From: Terana coerulea
Taxonomy: Eukaryota; Basidiomycota; Agaricomycetes; Polyporales; Phanerochaetaceae
DNA: 64,000 bases
Direction: 5' to 3'
Assembly: GCA_024811115.1 (NCBI GenBank)
Contig: JAKOGH010000787.1
Location: 1-64,000, forward strand
The translations under genes and the position numbers were made by a program. Positions 13,101-23,869 of the stretch are shown here, in pieces. The notes below the pieces were generated by a model. It saw only the letters and a list, made by a program, of their open reading frames with translations, was not told the DNA's origin and did not search any database. The first letter of the stretch is position 1. Each line of letters opens with the position of its first letter.

Positions 13101-13691
13101 CCCATTACAAGCACCCTATCCTCCTCATCGAGTGGGAAGAGAACAAGTCGTTCTCTCTAGAGGTAATTCTAAGCTTATCCATAATGTTGGACCACACTCA
13201 CTGCCGCCTAGACCGTGCAAGAATCTAGATCATACGCAAAAACGTCCAGCAAATATCCGAAGAAGAATCAGGCCGAGACCGACAACAACATGTCGCGCTT
13301 CCTGGTTCAGGCCAAGCTTGTAATGCTTACGCTCACGTTCCCCCGGGTACGGATCATCTGGTCATCTTCGCCCTACGCCACGGCAGCCATCTTCAACGAC
13401 CTCAAGCTGAACAACTTCGAGCCCGATCCGCAGAAGGCCATCGCGGTGGGTGCCGAAGACGAGGTCGAGACAGGGCCTGGGATCAACCACGCCGCCGAGG
13501 AGCTGCTGCGCGCGCTGCCTGGCGTGAACGCGCAGACGGTGAGGCACATCATGAGCAAGGTCGGGAGCGTCAAGGAGTTTGCCGAGTTGAGTCTGCGGGG
13601 CGTGCAGGATATCCTGGGTGTCGGGCCTGGGAAGGTGTGTTATGAGTTTATGCATCGGGGCGAGAGGAAGGCACAGCGGACCAAGAACTAG
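10199..13691 (+). CDS. RAD1: XPF/RAD1-type structure-specific DNA repair endonuclease
   Basis: Catalytic subunit of the XPF-ERCC1 (Rad1-Rad10) nuclease, which cuts on the 5' side of lesions in nucleotide excision repair and acts in crosslink repair. Thirteen exons read as 10199-10464, 10509-10637, 10686-10856, 10912-11062, 11114-11262, 11310-11716, 11770-12169, 12218-12431, 12485-12622, 12675-12791, 12844-13016, 13075-13162 and 13212-13691, giving 960 codons plus stop, close to the family's usual size. The N-terminal inactive helicase-like region starts LLSFHDSIIQKIL and includes HAEKV, PEAFITRLYREKNKSGF and KVGPRTKQLVSDL. The nuclease domain has VIVDVREF, then GDYIL followed by IERKS, the GDXnERKXXXD-type active site, and ends with LPDL. 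The C-terminal helix-hairpin-helix region (LRALPGVNAQTVRHIM, VQDILGVGPGK) is where ERCC1 binds in relatives. Intron 3 appears to start with GC. No disruption seen. Confidence 0.95.
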
Positions 13692-13699
13692 GATGTGCG

Positions 13700-15030
13700 A
13701 TGTACAGTGAGTGCGTTCTTTGGTCTCTCGTTGTGCTGCTTGCTAATGATTGTCATGCTCGCAAATTAGGTATCTATTCAGGAACGCCACGTGCGCTCAC
13801 ACTCTGAGACAGAATCCCTGTGCGCCCGCGAGAAGGCAAACTACCTCCGTGCTGTACTCTCAGAACAGGAAGTAGTAACCGCACGCGAGTCGTTTCGCAC
13901 GAACCCACCTTTCCCCATCCCCTTCAACAGATCTGTCCCGTTGACCGTTCACAGCATTCCACGCCAAGTGATATTTCACTGCCGACCGAAGATGCGAACA
14001 GCGTGAGGCGCAGCGGCGAAGCGGCCTCTCTCCCTTTCTCTCACATTGCACCCCACGCAGTGGCGTTTTACATTCCGAAGACCACAACCCTCGAGCAAGA
14101 ATCCTCGTTGGCCGCAGCAACGACCGTAACAGACACCCCCAGACCCTTTCGGCCCGACCAAAATATGCGGTCTTCGCGTCCCTAGCAACTGGACGCCTGT
14201 GGTTGGGCGATGCCAATTTTCGGGCTGCTGCCTGCGCCGTCGTGCCTGGTCCAAGCGCACCGCTGGTCGCGCTGGCGCAACGCGTGCGACACGGGCTGGT
14301 GGGCCGGCGGGCGGCGCTGTCTCGTTGACGTAAGCGCGATTACTTCGTCAGTCGGTCGCTTTGCCCACTAAGTTTGACCTGGAATTCCCAGTAATGCACG
14401 CTTGCCATAATAAAGCAACGGCCCTATCCGACTGTGCGCGCATGACTGGGTGGACTCGGGGACGAGTGCAAATGGGAATGAATTGTGCCCAAAGCACTGG
14501 TTGTCCTTGATCACGCTGGTTTCTCAGCTCGACTGGAGGGTTATCCTGTGTTTCTTACCCGGCTCTCTGGAGCGCGTTTGTGGCCGCTCAAACCACATCT
14601 CGTCGTCCTACCATCCTGTCTTGTGAAACATTTATACCTTGCTCCTGAAACAGCCTCGTCGGGAGCCGGCGGTCGGTTTGTCGCCAAAGTTGAAAAACAT
14701 TACTGAAAATAGGTGTGAATGCTACCATGAGTTGAAAATACTTTACCAATCGCCTGCCGCTTCTAAGGCTGAGAGAACTCGAGCCAGCTTGCTCTGATTC
14801 TCAAAACATGTTACTGTCCGAGTCAGTGGTGCCAACTGGACCAAGCGCTCCGGCCTCCGTGAGGGGATGCCGGCCGAAGCGCATGTCAGCGCGATGACAA
14901 GAGTTCATGGGGCATTTATGACGCAGTTTAGGCTTGAATTACCGGGGCCTATTTTCTTGTTTTATGCTTGCTTCGTCGCTCACCTTCCCTCTCACCCATC
15001 CGTTTCGTATTGGCCCGCATACGTTTGAAT
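13700..15030. other. No supported gene
   Basis: Downstream flank of RAD1 and upstream flank of the next gene. Short frames on both strands lack domains. A pyrimidine-rich stretch at 14940-15030 could be the leader of the gene at 15032. Confidence 0.5.
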
Positions 15031-15031
15031 C

Positions 15032-17123
15032 ATGTTTTCCACACTCTCGTCGTTCTTACCACCAGCTCTACTGTCGAGCTCGCAGGAGAAGGACAAACCG
15101 CCACCTAAACCAAGCCCGGAGTCCATCTCCGCACCACAGCCCCCAATGGCTGCAGACGAGCAGGGCGCGTTGAAGAAGAAGAAGGAGCGGACGCACGAGG
15201 TGAGTAGCTTAATCTCTGTGAGAGGGGGAGATGACACCGAAATCGAGTAGTCTTTCATCGTTGTCAGGCCACCGCCGTCGAAGAGTAACCATCCGTTGAA
15301 CCTGCAAGTGCAACTCGTCCCACCATCAGGTCGACCACCTGCGGGTACCAGACAATCCATAGATTCCACCGCAGACGTGGCGCTGTCGCGCACGAGCTCG
15401 AATCGCTCGGATGTGACCGCCTACTCCTCGGTGACCTCCTTCTCCACGGTGTCTTCCTCAGCCTCTACTACGAGCTCGGGTGGCCGTCGCATGATCATCC
15501 CGCTCTACAATCTGCAGGCACACAACGTGATGACGAACGTGATCGTGGATGCGGGCACCGACGCGAAGATTGCCAAATTCATGAAGCGTGGCTTGGAGGT
15601 CATAGGCCTCGCGGTCCTGGAGCCCATCGAGCTGATTGGGGGTCTCCGCTACGAGGATAGTGCGGCCGCCGGCAACTATCCCTCGCTTCTGTCTGCAGAC
15701 GGCCCCCACACCCCCACCTCATCGAACCTTTCCCTCAACTCGGGGAACACACACGAGTCCTCGCCGCCCCTGCCGACGAGCCCAACGCCCGCACAGGAGC
15801 GCGCCCCCAGTGGGGCGCGTAAACTCTTCGGGAAGGTTTTCAGAAGGAAAGAGAACCAATCCAGTCCGGCAGCGTCTCGATCACCCCTTCCTTCACTCGA
15901 TAGCACTCCTAAGGCAGCCTCCAACAGACGCGCTTCACTTCTCATAAATCCACCACTATCTGCCACTTCTCACGCGTTCCCGGATGCCCCGGCTTCTGCA
16001 ACGTTCAATACGATTCTAGGCATCCAGCCAAGCGTGCGCTCCCCTTCTCCAAACCAAGGATTCCCTACTTCGCAGAAACTCCGACCGACGACTTATACCT
16101 GGACCATACAGCGGTGGCTCAAGGGTCCGCCAGAGGGTCTCGCGTCTCCCGTTGAGTCACTGGTGGAAGTGCGCTTTGACTGGACTCGTACTGCACAGAG
16201 TCGTCGTAGAGGCACCTCGACCTCCCGCCGGAAGAGGGACAGCGTCATCCATTCGAATACACCGTCCACTTCTTCGCTAGCGCGCAAGCAGCCTGGCATG
16301 TCGTCACCGACACCCCCCTCGGCCCGACAGTCTCTCGAGCGCTCAGCGTCTCCCGCGAGGGAGAGCATCCACAGCGCGACGACCGGTACCGACGATGGCT
16401 CCCCGCCGCCACGCAGGCGCGATCGTCGCGGTGACGATGACGAAGATGACGACGGCGACGAGAGCGATCCTGAGGACTCGGAGACGCCGTGGACGTGCCA
16501 CCTGGTGGTACGCAAGATACAATCCAGGCACAGCGCGTCTTTTTCTGCGGACGGCGCAGAGGCCCCGAATGCCGGCGACGTACGCGTCAAGGTCGCTGCC
16601 GTCGTTCCAGCGCCGCACCACCCGAAAGTGGTCTCGTTGCTCAAGGTGCCCTTCCCGCTCCCGGACCTGATCTTCTCGACACGGTGGTCGCCCCAGGGGA
16701 CCCAGCTAGTAGAAGTCGAGGCGAGGAAGCGGACGGTGACGCCGGCGGGAGTTGCGCGTCCCACCTCGTCGGACGGGTCGCCTCCCGCGACGCCAACACA
16801 GGCTGGAATTGGTGGGGGCGTCGGAAAGTTCGCGGCCAGCGCGGGCAACCTCTTCAACAAGCCAGGACGGTCCAACCGGCCTGCCACCGAGCTCCGGGTC
16901 CCCCAGCATGAGTGCCGCGAGTGGACTGAGCGGCGCAGGGAAGCGGCTCAGCGCAAGTCCTAATCTCAGCGGAGAGCATGTGTCGATCAATGGCGTGCTG
17001 CTGAGCGCGGAGGAGATCAAGGACGTGGTGTGCTGCACGGGGCTGTGGCTCGTCGTCCGCGAGGGCTTCGGCGGCGTCGGGAAGGTCAAGCGGCAGGGCG
17101 ACGGGTGGCGGATTCGTGGATGA
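15032..17123 (+). CDS. Unidentified, conserved-looking proline/serine-rich protein
   Basis: I do not recognise the family. Exon 1 starts MFSTLSSFLPPALLSS and runs into a donor at about 15200. The main exon (about 15270-16920) begins with a Pro/Ser segment and contains a compact block that looks folded (RMIIPLYNLQAHNVM, TNVIVDAGTDAKIAKFMKRG, EVIGLAVLEPIEL). Long Ser/Pro/Thr linkers follow, then YTWTIQRWLKG, an acidic Asp/Glu tract and DTPWTCHLV-like sequence (reads ETPWTCHLVVRKIQ), VKVAAVVPAPHHPKVVSLLK and FPLPDLIF. Near 16900 the open frame leaves for a stop at 16963, while the +1 frame continues with SGEHVSINGVLLSAEEIKD and TGLWLVVREGFGG to a stop at 17123; a one-base excess in a C run explains this. 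The exon 1-2 junction is also out of phase with the best acceptor. Probably a cytosolic or membrane-associated regulatory protein, but this is a guess. Confidence 0.6.
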
Positions 17124-17129
17124 GCCTTG

Positions 17130-18095
17130 CCACAAGCTGGGCGAGCACGCTGTGCACGCGTGGTATCACACTTTCTTTCGTCTCTCTTCGCTATTCATTC
17201 GGGTCCCCGCGGCTGTCTCCACTGGCATACCCCGTTTCTTGTACGCACTACCCCACGAATCTAACGCATCGCATAATGGCTCATGAGGTTTGGCACACCC
17301 AACCACCACGCATGGCATCTACATCGCTTTCGGGTCGATCTGCACACGTCTGCGAGCATACGCTCGCTATGATCTTCTTGTCGTTTATTTTATTCTCCCC
17401 CTCTCGGCATCGTAGTCTCGTCTGGTGTATACGTATCATACGCTATCCTCTGCTGCTCCTGCACGGACATTCGTATTCATACGTTCTTTGCCAGTCTCTT
17501 TGCCTTAATCTATTGGTTCGATTGGAGTACAGCTCAACCACTGTTAGAGTAGCTTCGACATATACGCCCTTGTATTTTACGTTGACCGCATATACTAAAG
17601 ATTAGTCTTCTCACAACTTGATGGGCTGGAGAGATGCATATATTCCAGCGACACAGTGCTCTTTTGGTACCATGAAATTTGAACGTATGTAAGTAAATCG
17701 AAGTCAAAGTTTCAAGAAGATTATTAGGATGGCAAAGCAGTTATTGCTGCTCAAGCGACTACGCGTCAGCGCCAGCCCATTATTTGTACTCGCACCACAG
17801 TCAAGCTAGTAGTTCAACCCGAACTCATCATCTGCGCGCCGGAAGTCTGCAGGCTACTTCAACCCTAGCACGCGGGACACACCCTACCGCTAACCGCGCC
17901 CGTGGCCTAGGGCGCATAGGCCACGGGCGTATAGATATACGTACAGGCTGATCGACCACACTCAGCACGACTGTAACAAGGACACAGAGTTATGATCTGA
18001 ATTTGGTGCAATGCGAACTACAATGTGATGCGTAATGCTGAGAGGAAGAGGCGTTACAAAATATGATACAGATTCAATTCATCTAGGGCACGATG
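17130..18095. other. Convergent intergenic region
   Basis: Space between the 3' ends of the plus-strand gene at 15032 and the minus-strand gene ending at 18098. No supported gene. Contains the hairpin at 17897-17929. Confidence 0.5.
17897..17929. repeat. 13-bp perfect hairpin
   Basis: CGCCCGTGGCCTA and its exact reverse complement flank a 7-base loop (GGGCGCA). It lies between two convergent genes, about 170 bp beyond the stop of the minus-strand one. It could act in 3'-end formation or transcript structure, or be incidental. Confidence 0.6.
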
Positions 18096-18097
18096 CT

Positions 18098-18770
18098 CTA
18101 CTCGTCATTTTCGTCAGAGACATCTTCCTCACCAGGCTGGAGGAAGGGGAAGCGGTCGTCGTCGGTGGTGGACTCGTCGCCTGCAAATCCAGGCAAGCCG
18201 ACATGAACGTCAACGCCATCATCACTGTCCTCGGATTCTGTTGAAAAGACGATGAGTGCGGAACGGCGGCTGCGGGAAAATAGGATTACCATCTTCCTGG
18301 GAGCTCTCGCCAGTGGAGGCATCGAGCGTAATGCCACGCTTGCACCATTTGGTACGGCCGCGCGAGCAAGCGGCTTGAGCGCCCTTGGCTATGAAGTTGA
18401 GTCGCGTCAGCGCGGGAGCCATCAACACCACAAAAGAGACTCACTCTGATTGGTGTACGCGACGTTATTGATAGTGACGTTGCGCACTGGCGTCGCGGGT
18501 AGGCGCTATGGAGGTCGTCGAGCTGCTGGTGCTCGTGGAAACAGAGACGGAAACCGTCGAGCTGGCGGAGTTCGTGGTTGTGGGCACCGTGACGGTCGAG
18601 CTAATGGTGCTCGTGGGTACGATGGTCGACGTAGTACTGGTGGCCGTGGTGGTTACGTCCGTGGTGGTTGCGGACGTAGTCACTGCCGTCAAAGACATCC
18701 GAATTGCGAAAACGGGTTCCGCGTCGTCGAGTGGTGCTTGCCTCCGCGGATGGCTCCGAGAATGGACACG
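18098..18770 (-). CDS. Ser/Thr-rich, probably secreted or wall protein with acidic tail
   Basis: Minus strand. The 5' part (about 18480-18700) is a mucin-like tract made almost only of Ser, Thr and Val (MSLTAVTTSATTTDVTTT onward), typical of heavily O-mannosylated wall or secreted proteins. Then come PVRNVTINNVAYTNQ, an intron, GAQAACSRGRTKWCKRGI with Cys and basic residues, a second intron, and an Asp/Glu-rich end (EDSDDGVDVHVGLPGF, EEDVSDENDE) to the stop at 18098-18100. The Thr-rich frame and the PVRNV frame differ by one base near 18490, so there is an indel or a missed junction. The first exon and signal peptide were not resolved. No known family recognised. Confidence 0.5.
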
Positions 18771-19575
18771 ACCTATGGGAGTGGTGCCCGGCGGTGACGG
18801 CGAGGGTATCTAGAATCAAGGCAAACACAGAACACCCTGGCAATTTGCATCGACGCCTGTACCCTCTGCCGCGGCAGCGAAGAAAACAGCTCCCGTAACA
18901 CCCAATTCCGGCTGGCCGCCGTGACTCAAGTTTCAACCTGGCGGGATGTCTATAAAGGAACGCATGTCAGCATTCGCTGCAGCTTGCGCTGAGGCTAATT
19001 CAATGAGGCAAAATGCATACACAAGCAATTCTGAACACATACTTCCCGCATTTCACTCTAATGTGCAGATGACGCGGCGGATGCTGGTGGGCGGATGCAG
19101 ACAACGTTTGAGCGCCCGCCATCCTCAATCAGAGAGAGGGCGCATCAATTCGGCATTGTGGCGCGGGCCGCTCCGGCAGCTTGGCGCTTGCTGGTTTAAA
19201 CTAAGAACCGAGCCCTCAAGCTTTGTAACTTTAGCGCGTGTCTCTCACAGTGCTCGTCCAGTCGTCAGTTGCTCTCGGTGCCATCCGAAAGCGTTGGATG
19301 CTGCTACGTGCTCTTGCCACGCCATCCGGACAGCGCTGCAAGCACGAATCAGACTGTATATACCCATCCCGGCTTCACACATCTCGGACGGGCGGCTCAG
19401 CCCCATCCAAATTCAACATCCGGTCACAGTCCACGCAGAGACGAGGCACACATCTTCATAGAAAGCTTCGCAGCTGAATGTCGTGACAAGGCATCTACTG
19501 ATCTTAAGTCAAAGTCCCAAGCCTAAGGAAGAACACGAGGCGTAACATCCGTGAAATCCGTAAAGTCCGTGAGCC
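18770..19575. other. No supported gene
   Basis: Contains the presumed 5' region of the Ser/Thr-rich gene and the 3' flank of the GH16 gene. Plus-strand frames at 18946-19526 show no domain. Confidence 0.4.
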
Positions 19576-21198
19576 TCAAAGCATAATCGCCGACACGAAG
19601 GAAGAAAGCGCAAGCGCGGCAGTCAGACTCAGACCGACCGCTAACGGCGCCGCCCCGCCAACCACCGCATTTGTCGGGGCTCGCCGGCGCCGCGCCCGAC
19701 GCGCCGCCGGAGATGGTCGCGGGCACCCCGCCGTCGTTCACACCATCAGAGAGGGTCGCGGTGTTCTCGGGGACGACGGCGGAGGCGTTGACGGCAAACG
19801 CGCGGATGTAGGACAGTTCGAAGTACGCGTGGTTGCCGTAGGTCCCGTTGCCAATGACGTTGTCGAGGTACTGTGCCGGCGCGGCGAGGGTTAGTGCGGC
19901 AACCGGGGATACGAGAGGGGGAGGGACGCACGCAAGCGTTCGGCATCGTGTCTTGGCACGTCGCGGCGTAGATCGCGGTGGGTCGTGCGCTGTCAGGAGA
20001 TACTCCATGAATATGCTGACAGGGTGAGCGAAGAACGAGGGAACACGCACGCGTCGCCGCAGAGCGTGATGTCGATGACTATCTGCTGCGCCCCGAAAAA
20101 CTTGCCGACGTCGCGCGACGCGCCTGTCGGGAACGCCGCCGAGGGGTGCGGCCAGCCCGAGATATCGATCGAGTCCTTCGCAGTGGAGATTGACGCTGGG
20201 ACCTTTGCGCGCTGTGCAGAAGCTAAGTACTATCTTTGGCGGAGCAAAAGTTTGCGATGGGGCACGCACCGGCCAGAACCAATGCTGCAGGGCTGTCAGA
20301 AACGAGCAAAAGGGTAGTATACGGAACGCAGGCACAAGATCCCAGATACATCGAATTGCCTCGCCCACACGCCCCCGCTATTATCCGCAAGCTCCTGCCC
20401 ATAGCTCTCTGCTTGGCTTTCTTTCTGCACAGAAAATCTAGCGTGTAGGCCGATATCCGTAAAACGATTACGACGACGTACCACGAAACACCCGCTGTTG
20501 TCCGTCGAGTTGCAGTTCAGCTGTCCCGCGACGCCCGTCTGCGTCGTGCCTGTCGCGGCGGCACACCCCGCGGCGGTGTGCAGCGACATCTGGTTTGCAT
20601 TCGCGAGGTTGACGCCCTCAATGATGTCGATCTCGCCGTTGTACGGCCAATTGTCGCCCGTCGTCCAGATGCTCGGCCACACCTACCACGCGCACGGATG
20701 TTCAAGATGCAGGTTCGGAAGTACAAGGTGGACGGCATCAATGACCCAGAGCCCGCCGGGCATGCGATCGTCAAAGTTGATAACACGTCGGTCGTCGCGC
20801 CGAACGACAAGCGCAGCTCGGTGTGTTGTCCCTGGAAGGCGGGCGACGGCGGCCGTGCCGACTCGATGTATGTGCGCAGGTGCGCATTACGACGCAGGAC
20901 TACTTCGAGCTCGGCACGCGCCACGTACGTCAGACGCGCCGCGTCCGCGTCCGCGCGGTCTAAAAAGTTGTTGTCCCCTAAAATGCGAGCCCCCGCTCAG
21001 CGCCATGGCCCCGCGGAGGGGCGGGGTATTAAAGGGTGGGGACGCACCGTTGTTAAGCCTGTCTGGCAGGCTGTAGTAGTCCCAGTCGTCAAAGAAACCA
21101 GTACCCGCGTACTCCTTCACGAGCGCGAGGTTCGCGGCACGCGCGGTCGTCGCAGCAAGCGACAGCAGGCATATCGCCCCTGCGGACCTCCAAGTCAT
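19576..21198 (-). pseudogene. GH16 endo-beta-glucanase gene, disrupted by an internal inversion
   Basis: Minus strand, paralogue of the gene at 22309-23858. The start at 21198 gives a signal peptide (SAGAICLLSLAATTARA) and the typical GH16 opening LVKEYAGTGFFDDWDYY. The catalytic motif is present as NGEIDIIEGVNLANANQMS (pattern E-x-D-x-x-E) near 20640. Later exons give DSIDISGWPHPSAAF, FFGAQQIVIDITLCGD, then YLDNVIGNGTYGNHAYFELS and a Ser/Thr/Gly tail. However, the part that should encode GHAIVKVDNTSVVAPNDKR and ITTQDYFELGT lies on the PLUS strand (20757-20918), with minus-strand coding on both sides, so no full enzyme can be made. The expected PYGCS after AVHL is also missing. At the 3' end a surplus C near 19668 hides a GPI-type hydrophobic tail (LSLTAALALSSFVSAIML). 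Family function: hydrolysis of beta-1,3(4)-glucans, often at the cell wall. Confidence 0.8.
20757..20918 (+). other. Inverted GH16 coding segment
   Basis: Read on the plus strand it encodes GHAIVKVDNTSVVAPNDKR, a short intron, and RITTQDYFELGT, in the normal internal order. The minus strand immediately outside reads DAARLTYV (right flank) and LWVIDAVHL (left flank), the parts that should precede and follow it. Flipping about 160 bp restores a continuous GH16 sequence. Short GC-rich complementary runs (GCCCGCCGGGC, GTGCCGAGC/GCTCGGCAC) lie at the breakpoints. Confidence 0.8.
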
Positions 21199-21199
21199 C

Positions 21200-22300
21200 G
21201 TGGGCACAGTTGCGGCCGTCGTTGACGTGTCGACGGGTAGTCGCCCTTCGGCAAACAGTAGACCGAGAAAGAGGTGCGAGGTGGGACGGCCTGGCGGAAG
21301 AGTAGGAGGAACGAGGAGGACAAGACGGCGCCGAGCAGAAAGCCCTCGTCGCGGGCCTGACTCGTCGCGTCCTTTTTTCTCAAACGGTGGGTGCGTGATA
21401 GCCACCGTGCATTCGGCGGTACCAATGCACTGGCCGTCCTGAGGACAGGATGTTCGCGTCTGACGTGGACCCTGTACGGCAGGGGTCTACGTACATTCTG
21501 TGATCGTTTAGCGCTGAGCTATTCATTCTGAGCCCGAGGAGATTCTGATATGTACCAAGTGTAGCATGAGAGGCCATGTGGCACTCTAGGATGTGCGCAC
21601 TTCGGTAGGCGTTCAATAACGGGGAATTGGTCGGGTGGGTCCGTCGGAAGCTTCGTGGCGTTGATCCGCGCTTATACAGCTCCACAACGCCTGGGGCCCC
21701 ATTTAATTCAGGCCATCGACATTACTGGCACGCCCGTCAGTCGTCATCTGTGTCGAACAGTCGTGGTATATGCGCATGTGATTTTAACGCACCTCATTGC
21801 CATCGCCGTTGTCGACCTGCGGAGAACGAAGTTCAAGGCACATCTGAAAACGCGCGCTGTATCATCCGTGCAATGATAAAAATGCAAGGTCGCTTGTTCT
21901 CCGCCTTACCTAATCCGCCGTGTCGCCGAGCACGTCCGCGCTAGGGTTCACGTTCAGATCCTTGTGGAATCCTCGACTAGGGCACAGGGGTGCAATTGAG
22001 AAGTCGAGCAACGTAACCTGCTCGTTGATCGGCCATCCCATTCTTCTTAGGACATGAATGCATGAACGTCCGCTGCTACGAGCACAAGGAATCAGCCAAC
22101 AGACCATTCCATCCGCATACTTACCCGCTTCCCATTCCGGGAGATAACTGCCCTTATCCCAACCCACGCGCGGTCCGGCTGACCTTCGGCGCAAACACAA
22201 ATATCATCACAAGACTACATTATAACATCAGTACACAAAAGTCCATTTGCAACAAATCTAGACAAAAAGAAAGTCTCTCCGGGATAGGGTGATGGGGCAC
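21200..22300. other. Intergenic region between GH16 copies
   Basis: Upstream region of the disrupted GH16 copy and downstream region of the intact one. No supported gene; short frames only. Confidence 0.5.
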
Positions 22301-22308
22301 AACCAATT

Positions 22309-23858
22309 TTACACGACAAACCACGCCGCGAGCCCAAGCACACCAGCAACAGCACCAACGATCTTCGGCGCGAGCACCGCCGCACTGTTCGAGCTGCCGG
22401 CTGCTGCGGTGCCCGGACGCGCCGGCGCCAGAGGACGTCGCGCTGGGGCTGCCGGAGCTCGCGGTCGCGGAGGAGCCGTCCGCGTTGACGACGACGGAGC
22501 TGTTCGTCGCGAACGTGCGGATGTAGTTGAGCTCAAAGTACGCGTTCGCGTACTGCGACGTGCCGTTGTTGATCACGTTGTCCAGATACTACATCGTTCG
22601 CGTCAACGTCAGTGGCTGTATGCACAGGTAGTAAGTAGGGAAGGCGTACGCAGGCGTTCGTCTGCGTGTCTGAACACGTCGCAGCGTAAATGGATTCGAC
22701 TCCAGCCCTGCGCGCATATACTTTAGCAAATGAGACGGAGGCGCGGGGTGGAGATGGACGCACCAGTCACCACAGAGCGTGATGTCAACGACGAGCTGCT
22801 GGGCGCCGAAGAACTGCGCGATGTTGCACGCCGAGGCGGGGTACGCCGCGGAGGGCGCGCCCCAGCTCGAGATGTCGATCGAGTCCGTCGCGGTCGTGAC
22901 CGACGCCGGCACGTTCGCGCGGTTCCAGAACCAGATGCTACCAGGTCTTATCAGCATTCCCCTCTACGGGCATAGTTAGCCGCAAGACGCACAAGATCCC
23001 GGTCACGTCGAACTGCGTCGCCCACACGCCTCCGCCGTTGTCCGCGAAGGCCTGGCCGTAGCTGTTCGCCGTCTTCTCAATCTACATTGCACGTTGCTGA
23101 TCAGCAAAGGCGCCTCAAACATGCTTGGGGAGGGAAGGGGGACGTACGACGGTGCAGCCCGCGGAGACCGAGCAGTCGCCGCCGCCGGACGTGCCCGTCT
23201 GGTCCGTGCCGTTCGCGGCGAGGCAGCCCGTCTCGGTGTGCAGCGCCATCTGGTTGTACGTCATCAGGTTCACACCCTCAATGATGTCAATTTCGCCGTT
23301 CGACGGCCAGTTGTTGCCCTTCGTCCAGATGCTCGGCCACACCTACAGGACAGCGGAGCGTGTGAGCAGAGGGAAATAGGAAGGGGGAGGGAAAGGGCTA
23401 ACGGAGCAGCCGAAGGGCAGGTGGAGGGCGTCGATAACCCAGATGGTGCCGGTCGTGAAGTAGTCTTTGCTTGATATCCGGACCTGTGCGGGGGGTGTGG
23501 TGAGCAGAGCGGAGGTGACAGCGACAGTCGGTGCATACTGAGTTACGCTTGTCATTGTATGGCACGAAGGAGGTGTTGTCGACCTTGATAATGGTGTGCC
23601 CCAGAGAGTTCACGTACGCCAAGTTCGTCGCGTTCGTCTGGTTCACGTAGGTCACATCCCCTTCACGCTTCCGTTCAGCACCCCATCCTCAGACGAGCAG
23701 TAAGCAGACGCACCATTCGTCAAGTTGTCAAAGTTCCCGTAGAAGTCCCACCCATCGAAGAAGCTGGTGCCCGAGTAGTCTTGCACGAGGCTGAAGTTCG
23801 CCCCGAGCGCGGCGGAGGCGAGCGAAAGGAGGGTGGCGGCGGAAAGAGCGGACTTCAT
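22309..23858 (-). CDS. GH16 family endo-beta-1,3(4)-glucanase, GPI-anchored
   Basis: Minus strand. Signal peptide MKSALSAATLLSLASAALG, then FSLVQDYSGTSFFDGWDFY, VTYVNQTNATNLAYVNS, GHTIIKVDNTSFVPYNDKR, RISSKDYFTTGTIWVIDALHL, WPSIWTKGNNWPSNGEIDII (acid pair of the GH16 active site), GGVWATQFDV, IWFWNRANVPASV, FFGAQQLVVDITLCGDW, AGVESIYAATCSD and YLDNVINNGTSQYANAYFE. The exons join with short introns at positions shared with the neighbouring copy. After a Ser/Ala-rich linker the frame must shift by one base near 22415 to reach SNSAAVLAPKIV and GVLGLAAWFVV, a typical GPI-attachment tail ending at 22309. Without that shift the protein ends in an unrelated tail at about 22220. Probably wall-bound and active on beta-glucan; substrate inferred from the family. 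Confidence 0.85.
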
Positions 23859-23869
23859 CGCGGCACTGG

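Noticed and set aside
20578..21225. Plus-strand frame of 215 codons as an independent gene
   Set aside because: Its recognisable part is the inverted GH16 segment; the rest is antisense to GH16 exons.
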